Positions 1 through 5,925 of a stretch of 9,778 nucleotides of DNA are shown here, one piece after another. Location of the stretch: the NCBI GenBank assembly GCA_001791115.1, contig MGDZ01000012.1:1-9778 (forward strand). Direction: 5' to 3'. The notes under the pieces are model-generated. The model saw nothing but the letters and a program-made list of their open reading frames with translations. It searched no databases and was not told where the DNA came from. This stretch comes from Candidatus Uhrbacteria bacterium RIFCSPHIGHO2_02_FULL_57_19 (GTDB lineage Bacteria; Patescibacteriota; Patescibacteriia; 2-12-FULL-57-11). Each line of letters starts with the position of its first letter. Position 1 is the first letter of the stretch. The position numbers were made by a program, and so were the translations under genes.

Positions 1-484
1 CTCGGTCGCCGCGCCGACAGCAGGATTCCATTTCACGCCAAGGTTGATTCGGGAGATCAAACGGAAGGGTATCCGGATCGCGTTCGTCACGCTCCATGTC
101 GGACTCGGCACCTTTCAGCCCGTCAAAACTGAACAGCTCGAAGAGCACGCGATCCACGCGGAGTGGGGGGAAATACCGGCCGCGACGGCGCGCGCTGTCC
201 GGAAGGCGAAGCGTGTTATCGCTGTTGGAACCACCACGGTTCGCGCGCTTGAGGGTCTTGGGATGAACTCGCGACACCGCGGCTGGGTTCGTCTGTTCAT
301 AAAACCCGGCTATCGATTCAAGGTCGTTGACGCGCTCATCACCAATTTCCATCTTCCGCGCTCGACCCTGCTGGCGCTGGTTTCGGCCTTCGCCGGCCGC
401 GCGCGCATCCTCCGCGCCTATCGGGTCGCCGTCCGCCGCGCCTACCGCTTCTACTCCTTCGGCGACGCGATGTTCATCCATTGA
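1..484 (+). CDS. queA: tRNA ribosyltransferase-isomerase QueA, 3' part only
   Basis: QueA transfers and rearranges the ribosyl part of S-adenosylmethionine onto 7-aminomethyl-7-deazaguanine in tRNA, giving epoxyqueuosine, the penultimate step of queuosine synthesis in the cytoplasm. The left window edge cuts the gene: the frame is open from base 2, so about 160 C-terminal residues of a protein that is usually about 340-350 residues are visible. The family motif AAPTAGFHFT (usually AAPTAGLHFT) lies at the very start. VGLGTFQPV, the TTVRALE segment, TNFHLPRSTLLALVSAFAG and the terminal FYSFGDAMFIH all follow in the family order. A TTG at 44 opens a shorter frame but is an internal leucine, because the conserved AAPTAG block lies upstream in the same frame. 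A 26-bp palindrome begins four bases after the TGA stop. Identification is firm; only the N-terminal half is unseen. Confidence 0.95.
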   Translation, partial: SVAAPTAGFHFTPRLIREIKRKGIRIAFVTLHVGLGTFQPVKTEQLEEHAIHAEWGEIPAATARAVRKAKRVIAVGTTTVRALEGLGMNSRHRGWVRLFIKPGYRFKVVDALITNFHLPRSTLLALVSAFAGRARILRAYRVAVRRAYRFYSFGDAMFIH

Positions 485-488
485 TTCA

Positions 489-514
489 TAGGCCTATTCG
501 TACGAATAGGCCTA
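489..514. repeat. 26-bp perfect composite palindrome downstream of queA
   Basis: Two copies of the palindromic octamer TAGGCCTA (489-496 and 507-514) flank the palindromic decamer TTCGTACGAA (497-506), so the whole 26 bp is its own reverse complement. As RNA it could form a 10-11 bp stem with a small loop. No U-tract follows (the next bases are CGGGTACTTG), so it is not a standard intrinsic terminator. It could be a queA mRNA 3' end hairpin, a dispersed repeat or a binding site for a dimeric protein. The sequence alone does not decide. Confidence 0.85.
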
Positions 515-527
515 CGGGTACTTGAAC

Positions 528-557
528 TTGACCAAAAATTGATTCTTTTGCTACACT
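528..557 (+). promoter_or_regulatory. sigma70-type promoter for rpsB-tsf
   Basis: A -35-like TTGACC (528-533) and a -10-like TACACT (552-557) are separated by 18 bases. The -10 is preceded by TG plus one base (549-551), an extended -10 element. Transcription would start near 564, leaving a leader of about 95 bases before rpsB. This is the best full promoter match in the window. Confidence 0.6.
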
Positions 558-572
558 CCCGCCATCTCACAT

Positions 573-633
573 CCGCGCTGACGGCGCCGCACCTTCCCCG
601 AGAATTCGGGGCGCGGGGCCGGAAGACGCGCGG
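573..633 (+). promoter_or_regulatory. structured rpsB 5' leader
   Basis: Nested complementary arms suggest one long rod: CCGCGC (573-578) with GCGCGG (628-633), GGC (583-585) with GCC (618-620), CCGC (587-590) with GCGG (613-616), and an apical hairpin CCCCGA (596-601) / TCGGGG (606-611) with loop GAAT. It lies between the predicted promoter and rpsB. In other bacteria ribosomal protein S2 represses its own operon through the rpsB leader, so an autoregulatory role is plausible here. No match to a named RNA family is claimed. Confidence 0.45.
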
Positions 634-659
634 AGCGGTAACTAAAGGTCAATTTTTTT

Positions 660-1415
660 ATGCCGGAAATTCCGTCACTCCTCGATATGCTCAAGGCCGG
701 GATGCATTTCGGGCACCAGGCTTCGCGCTGGCACCCCAAGATGGAGCCCTACATTTTTGGCGCGCGCAACGACGTGCACATCATCAATCTGGAGGTCACC
801 CAGGACAAACTGCGCACGGCGCTGGGTTACGTCCGCGATCTGGCCGCCCGCGGCGGGACCATCCTTTTGGTCGGCACCAAACGCCAGGCGCAGGACATCG
901 TCAAGCGTGAAGCGCAGCGCTGCGGCATGCCTTACGTGACTCTGCGCTGGTTGGGCGGAACGCTGACCAATTTTACTGTTCTCAACCGGCTCTTCCGCGA
1001 CTATCGCGACCTTAAGGAAAAGCTGGCCACCGGCGGGCTGGAGAAGTACACCAAACTCGAACAGCTGGAGTTCTCCCGGGAGGCGGAGGACATGGAGCGC
1101 AGGGTCGGGGGCATCGTTTCGCTGGATAAAATTCCCGAAGCGCTGTTCATCCTGGATATCAAAAAAGAAAAGACCGCTTACCTCGAGGCCCAATCCAAGG
1201 GCGTGCCGGTGGTGGCCGTGGTGGATACCAACGTGGATCCGACGGGCGTGGCCTATCCCATTCCGGCCAACGATGACGCGGTGCGTTCAATTGAGATGAT
1301 CGTCACGCTTATCGCTGACGCCGTGCTTGAGGGCAAGGCGGCGAGCAGGGCCGCAATCGTCGAATCGAAGCCCGCCGCTCTGGTTTCGCCGGTTGCGGAA
1401 CCGGCGACGGTCTAA
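660..1415 (+). CDS. rpsB: 30S ribosomal protein S2
   Basis: S2 is a 30S subunit protein that binds late on the back of the small subunit and helps recruit S1 where S1 is present. The 251-residue product is within the normal size. It has the N-terminal signature LLDMLKAGMHFGHQ (residues 7-20), then WHPKMEPYIFGARN, a central VGTKRQAQ block, RWLGGTLTN, and the C-terminal DTNVDPTGVAYPIPANDDAVRSI. The tail after about residue 227 is alanine-rich and low in complexity, as is common in S2. The ATG at 660 is the only start that fits the family N-terminus. The nearest purine-rich element, AAAGG (644-648), sits 11 bases upstream, behind a U-rich stretch, so initiation may rely partly on the U-rich or unstructured region. 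tsf follows after four bases, the classic rpsB-tsf pair. Confidence 0.97.
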   Translation: MPEIPSLLDMLKAGMHFGHQASRWHPKMEPYIFGARNDVHIINLEVTQDKLRTALGYVRDLAARGGTILLVGTKRQAQDIVKREAQRCGMPYVTLRWLGGTLTNFTVLNRLFRDYRDLKEKLATGGLEKYTKLEQLEFSREAEDMERRVGGIVSLDKIPEALFILDIKKEKTAYLEAQSKGVPVVAVVDTNVDPTGVAYPIPANDDAVRSIEMIVTLIADAVLEGKAASRAAIVESKPAALVSPVAEPATV

Positions 1416-1419
1416 CGTT

Positions 1420-2004
1420 ATGGATACCAATCTCATCATGCAACTCCGGGAGATGACTGGCGCGGGAATTTTGGATGCTAAAAAGGCGCTGGAGGAAACC
1501 GGTGGTGATATTGGTAAAGCCGCGGATGAGCTTCGTAAGAAGGGGATTGCTAAAGCAGCCAGCAAGTCCGAGCGGGCGACAAACGAGGGCCGAGTCCATT
1601 CTTACATTCATGGAAACGGTCGAGTGGGGACTCTTGTTGAGGTGCTCTGCGAGACGGATTTTGTGGCGCGCACCGAACAGTTCCAGCAATTCGTTCATGA
1701 CATTGCCATGCAAGTGGCGGCATCGAATCCTCTCTATGTTTCTCCCAATCAAGTTCCGGCCGAGGTGATCGAGAAGGAGCGTGAAATTGCCATCGCCGAG
1801 ATCGGCGCCGGCAAATCGGCGGAAATCATGGACAAGATCATCGCGGGGAAAATCGAAAAATACTATTCCGAGGTTTGCCTCCTCCGCCAACCGTTCATCA
1901 AAGACGAAGACCAGACCATTGAAGAATATCTGAAAGCGACCATCGCCAAACTGGGCGAGAACATACAGATTCGCCGCTTTTGCCGGTTTTCACTCGGTGA
2001 ATAA
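1420..2004 (+). CDS. tsf: translation elongation factor Ts, short form
   Basis: EF-Ts exchanges GDP for GTP on EF-Tu in the cytoplasm. The product is 194 residues, close to the short single-core form known from Thermus and well below the roughly 280 residues of the E. coli type. The N-terminal UBA-like domain (about 1-50) carries LREMTGAGILDAKKALEE. The core has the EF-Tu-contacting CETDFVAR motif, in which an aspartate-phenylalanine pair contacts EF-Tu. The C-terminal module ends with QPFIKDEDQTIEEYL. I chose ATG 1420, four bases after the rpsB stop, because the open frame upstream of it lies inside rpsB and has no family similarity. No Shine-Dalgarno sequence is visible, so translation is probably coupled to rpsB. 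The common downstream partners pyrH and frr are absent; a terminator follows at once. Confidence 0.96.
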   Translation: MDTNLIMQLREMTGAGILDAKKALEETGGDIGKAADELRKKGIAKAASKSERATNEGRVHSYIHGNGRVGTLVEVLCETDFVARTEQFQQFVHDIAMQVAASNPLYVSPNQVPAEVIEKEREIAIAEIGAGKSAEIMDKIIAGKIEKYYSEVCLLRQPFIKDEDQTIEEYLKATIAKLGENIQIRRFCRFSLGE

Positions 2005-2032
2005 AAACCGCTCCACACTGGGGGCGGTTTTT
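2003..2032 (+). terminator. intrinsic terminator after tsf
   Basis: AAAAACCGC (2003-2011) pairs perfectly with GCGGTTTTT (2024-2032) around a 12-base loop. The 3' arm ends in five Ts and the 5' arm begins in five As, so it could also act on the opposite strand. The 5' arm begins within the tsf TAA stop codon, and the 3' arm ends at the T that starts the extended -10 of the gap promoter. Confidence 0.75.
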
Positions 2033-2040
2033 GGTATACT
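2032..2040 (+). promoter_or_regulatory. extended -10 promoter for gap
   Basis: TG, one base, then TATACT (2035-2040) is a near-perfect extended -10. No convincing -35 lies 16-18 bases upstream, which extended -10 promoters tolerate. The hexamer ends nine bases before the gap ATG, so a start about seven bases after the hexamer (A2047) gives a leader of about three bases. The gpmI-side promoter has exactly the same hexamer-to-ATG distance. Confidence 0.6.
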
Positions 2041-2049
2041 ATTCGCACT

Positions 2050-3096
2050 ATGTCCACATCGAAAAAAAACAACGCGAAGGTAAATGGGTATCGAGTAGCA
2101 ATCAATGGGTTTGGAAGGATTGGTAGGACGACCTTCAAGGCCGGGTGGGGGAGGCCGGGGATTGAGTTTGTGGCGATAAATGACCTCACGGCGCCGAACA
2201 TTTTGGCGCATCTTTTGAAATACGACTCGGTGTTCCGGAAGTGGGACCACGATGTCAAGTCAGATGAAAAGAATCTGATTATTGACGGAAAGAAGATTCC
2301 GGTGGCGGCCGAGAAGGAGCCGGCGAAATTGCCGTGGAAGCAGTACAACGTGGACGCGGTCATTGAATCCACCGGGCGGTTCACGGACATGGAAAGCGCC
2401 AAACAGCACATAACCGCCGGCGCCAAGCGGGTGGTCATCTCGGCGCCTGCCAAGGAAGTCCCCACCTATCTCATGGGCGTTAATCACGACAAGCACAAGG
2501 CGTCAGAGGCGGTGATCAACAACGCCTCATGCACCACGAACTCGATCGCGCCGGTGGCAGCCATCATGCAAGAGGCCTTCGGAATCGAGAAGGCGATGAT
2601 GACCACGGTCCACTCGGTCACGGCCGAGCAGAATCTGGTGGACGGATTGCCGCCGCCGCGGCACCCGGACCTCCGTCGCGCGCGCTCGGCGCTGATTAAC
2701 ATCGTGCCCACTTCGACCGGCGCGGCCAAGGCCACCACCCAAGTCATTCCTGAACTCAAAGGACTTTTCGACGGCATGGCCATCCGCGTACCAACGCTCG
2801 ACGTATCGCTTTCGGACTTCACTTTCGTCCTCAAAAAAAACGTGACTGCCGAGGAGGTAAACAACGTCTTCAAGAAAGCCGCCGCCTCGCCGCGCTGGAA
2901 GGGGATCCTGCTCGCCAGCGAAGAGCCGATCGTCTCCTCGGACCTCATTGGAAGCAGTTATTCATCCGTGGTGGATCTCGAGTTCACTCGTGTGGTCGGC
3001 GGAAACCTAGTCAAGGTACTGGCCTGGTACGATAACGAATGGGGCTACTCGGTGCATTTGGTGGATATGGTGCTGAATGTGTGCCGGAGTTTATGA
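2050..3096 (+). CDS. gap: glyceraldehyde-3-phosphate dehydrogenase, type I
   Basis: GAPDH oxidises glyceraldehyde-3-phosphate with NAD and phosphate to 1,3-bisphosphoglycerate in the cytoplasm, producing NADH. The 348-residue product is near the usual 330-340, with about 13 extra N-terminal residues before the Rossmann motif INGFGRIGR (residues 18-26). Asp45 in VAINDLT is the acidic residue typical of NAD preference. The active site NASCTTNSIAP gives catalytic Cys161, with partner His188 in TTVHSVT. The second cysteine often found four residues later is a serine. The S-loop reads QNLVDGLPPPRHPDLRRARSALINIVPTSTGAAK in consecutive segments, a few residues longer than in E. coli. The C-terminus WYDNEWGYSVHLVDM is canonical. 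No Shine-Dalgarno sequence precedes ATG 2050, which fits the near-leaderless promoter. The 3' end overlaps ndh by ATGA. Confidence 0.97.
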   Translation: MSTSKKNNAKVNGYRVAINGFGRIGRTTFKAGWGRPGIEFVAINDLTAPNILAHLLKYDSVFRKWDHDVKSDEKNLIIDGKKIPVAAEKEPAKLPWKQYNVDAVIESTGRFTDMESAKQHITAGAKRVVISAPAKEVPTYLMGVNHDKHKASEAVINNASCTTNSIAPVAAIMQEAFGIEKAMMTTVHSVTAEQNLVDGLPPPRHPDLRRARSALINIVPTSTGAAKATTQVIPELKGLFDGMAIRVPTLDVSLSDFTFVLKKNVTAEEVNNVFKKAAASPRWKGILLASEEPIVSSDLIGSSYSSVVDLEFTRVVGGNLVKVLAWYDNEWGYSVHLVDMVLNVCRSL

Positions 3097-4418
3097 ACGG
3101 AGGAATGAAAAATATTGTCATCATCGGCGGCGGGTTTGGGGGGATTCGGGTGGCCCGGGACTTGGGCAAGCATGACAAGTTCTTGAAATCCAAAGGATAT
3201 GAGGTCCTCGTCATCGACCGCGTCCGTCATCACCTCTACACGCCGCTTCTCTACGAGGTGGCCAGCGGCTGCATGATCGAGAAGGGGATGCGGATGGAGA
3301 GTGAGCTCTTGAGCGGCGTCAGTTTCCGCCTGGACGAGATCAGCAAGTCCTGCTGCGGAGTAGGATCGCTCCAAGGAGAGATTGTTGGCGTTGATTTCAA
3401 TCTGAAAAAAGTGAAGCTCGCCTCCGGCACCGAGGTTCCGTATGAATACCTGGTGATCGCGGCGGGCGCGGAGACCGATTACTTCGGCATCCCGGGCCTG
3501 AAGCAGAATTCCCACGCCATGAAGACGCGGGCCGATGCTTTGGCTCTTCGTCAGCGTATCCAGGATTTCATCGAGGCCAAAAAGCGCGGCGAAGAAGTGC
3601 AGATCCAGATAATGGTAGGCGGCGGCGGAGCGACCGGGGTGGAATTTTCGGCCGAGATGGCCGGATGTTTCCGGCGGCTGGCACGGGCCGGCGAGATCAA
3701 GAATGGCGATTGGTCGCTGACTCTCGTAGAAGCGTCCCCGCGAGTTCTCGGCATGTTGCCGAAGCGCGCATCCGATATCACACTCCGTCGGCTCGAGCGG
3801 CTCGGCGTCAAAGTTCTTCGCGACACCTGCGTCAAGCGCGCGGAAGAGAAGCACGTGGTGCTCGCGCCGCGCCCGCTCAAGGCCGGGGAGTCGCCGGAAA
3901 CACTGGTCTGCGAGTTTCGGACCGAGTTCGAAAAGATTTTCGAAGTGGATGTGCTGGTCTGGACCGGCGGGGTGCGTGCCTCGTCGCTTTCGGAAAAAGC
4001 GGGCCTGCCGGTTGACCGCAAAGGGAGAATCCAGACGGATGAATCGCTCCGCATCCACACGCGGCCGGACGTTTTTGCCGTCGGCGACTGCGCCGCGCCT
4101 GTCGATCCCCAAACCAAAAACACCGTTCCTCAATTGGCCCAGGCGGCGCTAAAAGAGGGGGAACTGGCGGCGAAAAACATCATTCACCACATCCGCCGCG
4201 AGCCGCTCGAGATGTTCGGTTTCCCATCATATCCGACGGTCATTCCGCTCGGCGCCAAGAACTCCATCCTGGTCATGAAGGGGTTCATCGTGAACGGCTT
4301 CCTCGGCTGGTTGGTCCGTCAAGCGGCTGATCTCAGATATTTTTTCTCAGTTTTGCCGTTTTGGTCGGCGATTCGCGTGTTCGTGACGGGTGCGCGGCTG
4401 TACACGCGAAACGACTGA
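3093..4418 (+). CDS. ndh: type II NADH dehydrogenase (NDH-2), membrane FAD protein
   Basis: NDH-2 passes electrons from NADH through FAD to quinone at the inner face of the membrane without pumping protons. The 441 residues show the FAD-binding IGGGFGG (11-17), TPLLYEVASG (50-59), YLVIAAGAETDYFGIPG (119-135), a second Rossmann motif VGGGGATGVEFSAEM (175-189) for NADH, VFAVGDCAA (328-335) and VPQLAQAALKEGELAAKNI (345-363). The C-terminal region after about 390 is hydrophobic and aromatic, like the membrane anchor of the family. The quinone-site segment usually reads AQxAxQQG or similar; here it is AQAALKEG, with lysine where glutamine is common. ATG 3093 overlaps the gap stop as ATGA, suggesting coupling; GGAG lies three bases upstream. 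ATG 3105 is a possible alternative, directly after GGAGGA. The final electron acceptor cannot be told from this window, and a related FAD oxidoreductase role is possible. Confidence 0.88.
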   Translation: MNGGMKNIVIIGGGFGGIRVARDLGKHDKFLKSKGYEVLVIDRVRHHLYTPLLYEVASGCMIEKGMRMESELLSGVSFRLDEISKSCCGVGSLQGEIVGVDFNLKKVKLASGTEVPYEYLVIAAGAETDYFGIPGLKQNSHAMKTRADALALRQRIQDFIEAKKRGEEVQIQIMVGGGGATGVEFSAEMAGCFRRLARAGEIKNGDWSLTLVEASPRVLGMLPKRASDITLRRLERLGVKVLRDTCVKRAEEKHVVLAPRPLKAGESPETLVCEFRTEFEKIFEVDVLVWTGGVRASSLSEKAGLPVDRKGRIQTDESLRIHTRPDVFAVGDCAAPVDPQTKNTVPQLAQAALKEGELAAKNIIHHIRREPLEMFGFPSYPTVIPLGAKNSILVMKGFIVNGFLGWLVRQAADLRYFFSVLPFWSAIRVFVTGARLYTRND

Positions 4419-4423
4419 CGTTG

Positions 4424-4432
4424 TGATAGAAT
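4424..4432 (+). promoter_or_regulatory. extended -10 promoter candidate for pgk
   Basis: TG, one base, then TAGAAT (4427-4432) lies in the 21-base gap between ndh and pgk. The hexamer ends seven bases before the pgk ATG, so initiation at the usual distance would fall on or beside the A of the start codon, giving a leaderless mRNA. No clear -35 is seen. Read-through from gap-ndh is also possible, since no terminator lies between. Confidence 0.45.
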
Positions 4433-4439
4433 AGGATCA

Positions 4440-5612
4440 ATGAAGTTGCGGTCCATCAGACAAGCCAAGGGTCTTCGCGGCAAGCGCGTGCTGGTGCGCG
4501 TGGATTTTAATTTGCCGCTGGGGCCGAACGGAAGCGTGGCTGACGACTGGCGGATCCGTCGAGTGGCGCCGACCGTGGATTATCTGGTCAAACGCGGGGC
4601 GAGAGTGGCCCTGCTCTCGCATTTAGGCCGGCCCAAGGGAGCGGAACGGGCGCTTAGAATGGATGCCGTTTCCGACCGCTTGGATTACATCATCAAACGC
4701 CCGGTCAGAAAATTAAACGATTGTGTTGGCCCCTCGGTCGAGGGCGCGGTACAAGCCCTGGGTCCGGGCGAGATCGTCCTTCTCGAAAACGTCCGTTTTC
4801 ATCCCGGAGAGGAGAAGAACGATCCCAAGTTTGCCCGCGAGCTGGCCCGTGTGGCTGACATCTACATTAACGACGCTTTTGCCGTCAGCCATCGGGCCGC
4901 GGCATCGGTAGTAGGCGTTACCAAATATCTTCCGTCATACGCCGGACTTCTCATGGAGGAAGAGGTCAAGGCCTTGTCGAAACTCTTGGGAAAACCCAAG
5001 CGGCCGTTTGTGGTGCTCATCGGCGGCGCCAAAATTGAAACCAAGATCGGAGTTATCAAAAATTTTTTGCGCAAGGCGGATTCAGTGCTTCTCGGCGGAG
5101 CGCTAGTTTTGCCTTTCATCAAGGCGCTCCATCACCGGGTCGGATCATCCAAGGTTGATCCTAAAGAAATACGCATCGCGGCAGGTCTTATCAGAAACAA
5201 GAAGATCGAGTTGCCGGTGGACCTGGTTGTGGAGACGATGCGTAGGACGCCGGCCGTTCGCTGGATCGACAAGGTGGGAGTCGGTGAGACCATCTACGAC
5301 ATCGGTCCGGAAACCATCCGCCGCTACGCGGAGATCCTGCGCCGCGCCGAGACCATTGTCTGGAACGGGCCGCTGGGAAAGTTCGAGGAGAAGCGTTATT
5401 CGCACGGAACCATTGCCCTTGGGCGATTCGTCGCCACGCGATCCAAGGGTCCGGCTTTTGGGGTGGTTGGCGGCGGGGAAACCATTCAAGCGCTTAAGCT
5501 GACCAAAATGGAGGAGTATGTGGATTTCATTTCCACCGGCGGCGGGGCGATGCTGGAGTTTTTGGAAGGGAAGATGCTGCCGGGGATAAAACCGCTTGTT
5601 GATAGGTTGTAG
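4440..5612 (+). CDS. pgk: phosphoglycerate kinase
   Basis: PGK transfers phosphate from 1,3-bisphosphoglycerate to ADP, giving ATP and 3-phosphoglycerate, directly after the GAPDH step. The 390 residues are a normal bacterial length. Substrate-domain motifs are RVDFN (20-24), DDWRIR with Arg38, SHLGRPKG (60-67), ENVRFHPGEEKND (116-128) and NDAFAVSHRAAAS (144-156). In the last, the usual second histidine (HRAHAS) is alanine. The nucleotide domain has GGAKIETKI (195-203), NGPLGKFE (309-316), GGGETI (344-349) and STGGGAMLEFLEGKMLPGI (365-383). The usual GGGD is GGGE here, a conservative change. ATG 4440 fits the family start. AGGA sits only three bases upstream, and the promoter position suggests a leaderless message instead. 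A CTACNNN heptamer array (minus strand) spans its stop codon. Confidence 0.97.
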   Translation: MKLRSIRQAKGLRGKRVLVRVDFNLPLGPNGSVADDWRIRRVAPTVDYLVKRGARVALLSHLGRPKGAERALRMDAVSDRLDYIIKRPVRKLNDCVGPSVEGAVQALGPGEIVLLENVRFHPGEEKNDPKFARELARVADIYINDAFAVSHRAAASVVGVTKYLPSYAGLLMEEEVKALSKLLGKPKRPFVVLIGGAKIETKIGVIKNFLRKADSVLLGGALVLPFIKALHHRVGSSKVDPKEIRIAAGLIRNKKIELPVDLVVETMRRTPAVRWIDKVGVGETIYDIGPETIRRYAEILRRAETIVWNGPLGKFEEKRYSHGTIALGRFVATRSKGPAFGVVGGGETIQALKLTKMEEYVDFISTGGGAMLEFLEGKMLPGIKPLVDRL

Positions 5613-5626
5613 GTTGTAGGGAGTAG
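5599..5626 (-). repeat. CTACNNN heptamer array at the pgk 3' end
   Basis: Read on the minus strand from 5626 down to 5599 there are four 7-base units in register: CTACTCC, CTACAAC, CTACAAC, CTATCAA. On the plus strand this is the TTGATAG, GTTGTAG, GTTGTAG, GGAGTAG run that covers the pgk stop and the start of the short gap to the next gene. The same CTACNNN form appears on the plus strand inside eno (7124-7158). Confidence 0.7.
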
Positions 5627-5637
5627 TGGTGAAGGTT

Positions 5638-5892
5638 ATGAGCAAAGGAGGAAAGTCGAAGTCGTTGCGATTGGCCATCTTGGAACAGATGGCGGTTCTT
5701 GCTGCCGGAGGGTTTGGACTCGTCGCCGCGCTGGCCTGGAACGACGCCATCCAGGCGCTTTTCGTCGAGGTCTTTCCGAAAGTCAGCGGTCTGTGGGCCA
5801 AGTTCATCTACGCGATCTTCGTCACTGTCGTCGTCGTACTGGTGAGCATTCGCCTCGGGAAGATGATCGACAGCATCAAGAAAGAACTTTAA
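5638..5892 (+). CDS. small two-helix membrane protein, DUF5654-like
   Basis: The 84-residue product has a basic start (MSKGGKSKSLR), a first hydrophobic helix at about 18-34 that runs into the polar signature ALAWNDAIQALF (31-42), and a second helix at about 54-72, ending in a charged tail. The GFGLVAALAWNDAI block followed by LWAKFIYAIFVT resembles the uncharacterised DUF5654 family, which I recall from archaea and CPR bacteria; function is unknown. The start is uncertain. ATG 5638 is chosen by analogy with the other genes, but in-frame GTGs at 5626 and 5629 are possible, and GGGAG (5619-5623) is better spaced for the GTG at 5629. It sits between pgk and a SIMPL-domain protein and has no visible link to glycolysis. 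Confidence 0.8.
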   Translation: MSKGGKSKSLRLAILEQMAVLAAGGFGLVAALAWNDAIQALFVEVFPKVSGLWAKFIYAIFVTVVVVLVSIRLGKMIDSIKKEL

Positions 5893-5925
5893 TTTTGCAT
5901 TTTTATTTTTTAATTTTTAATCATT
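5893..5925 (+). promoter_or_regulatory. AT-rich gap, possible weak promoter for the SIMPL gene
   Basis: This 33-base gap is almost pure A/T in an otherwise GC-rich region. TAATTT (5911-5916) ends nine bases before the next ATG, the same spacing as the gap and gpmI-side promoters, but it matches the -10 consensus at only three of six bases and has no -35 or TG extension. No Shine-Dalgarno sequence and no strong hairpin are present. It may simply be a low-structure initiation region. Confidence 0.25.

Noticed and set aside
485..659. tRNA or small RNA gene in the queA-rpsB gap
   Set aside because: No cloverleaf or CCA end is seen; the palindrome, promoter and rpsB leader explain the structure.
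539..910. 123-codon plus-strand frame spanning the rpsB leader and start
   Set aside because: It overlaps rpsB in another frame, has low-complexity arginine/histidine/glycine content and no family similarity.
1309..1890. 193-codon minus-strand frame across rpsB-tsf
   Set aside because: It is antisense to two certain genes and has no motif or ribosome site.
3045..4133. 362-codon open frame on the minus strand opposite ndh
   Set aside because: It is antisense to a clear NDH-2 gene, has no family motifs and ends inside gap; a shadow of codon bias.
5599..5626. Short repeats considered as a CRISPR array (also 7124-7158)
   Set aside because: Units are 7 bases with no separate spacers, and no cas gene is in the window.
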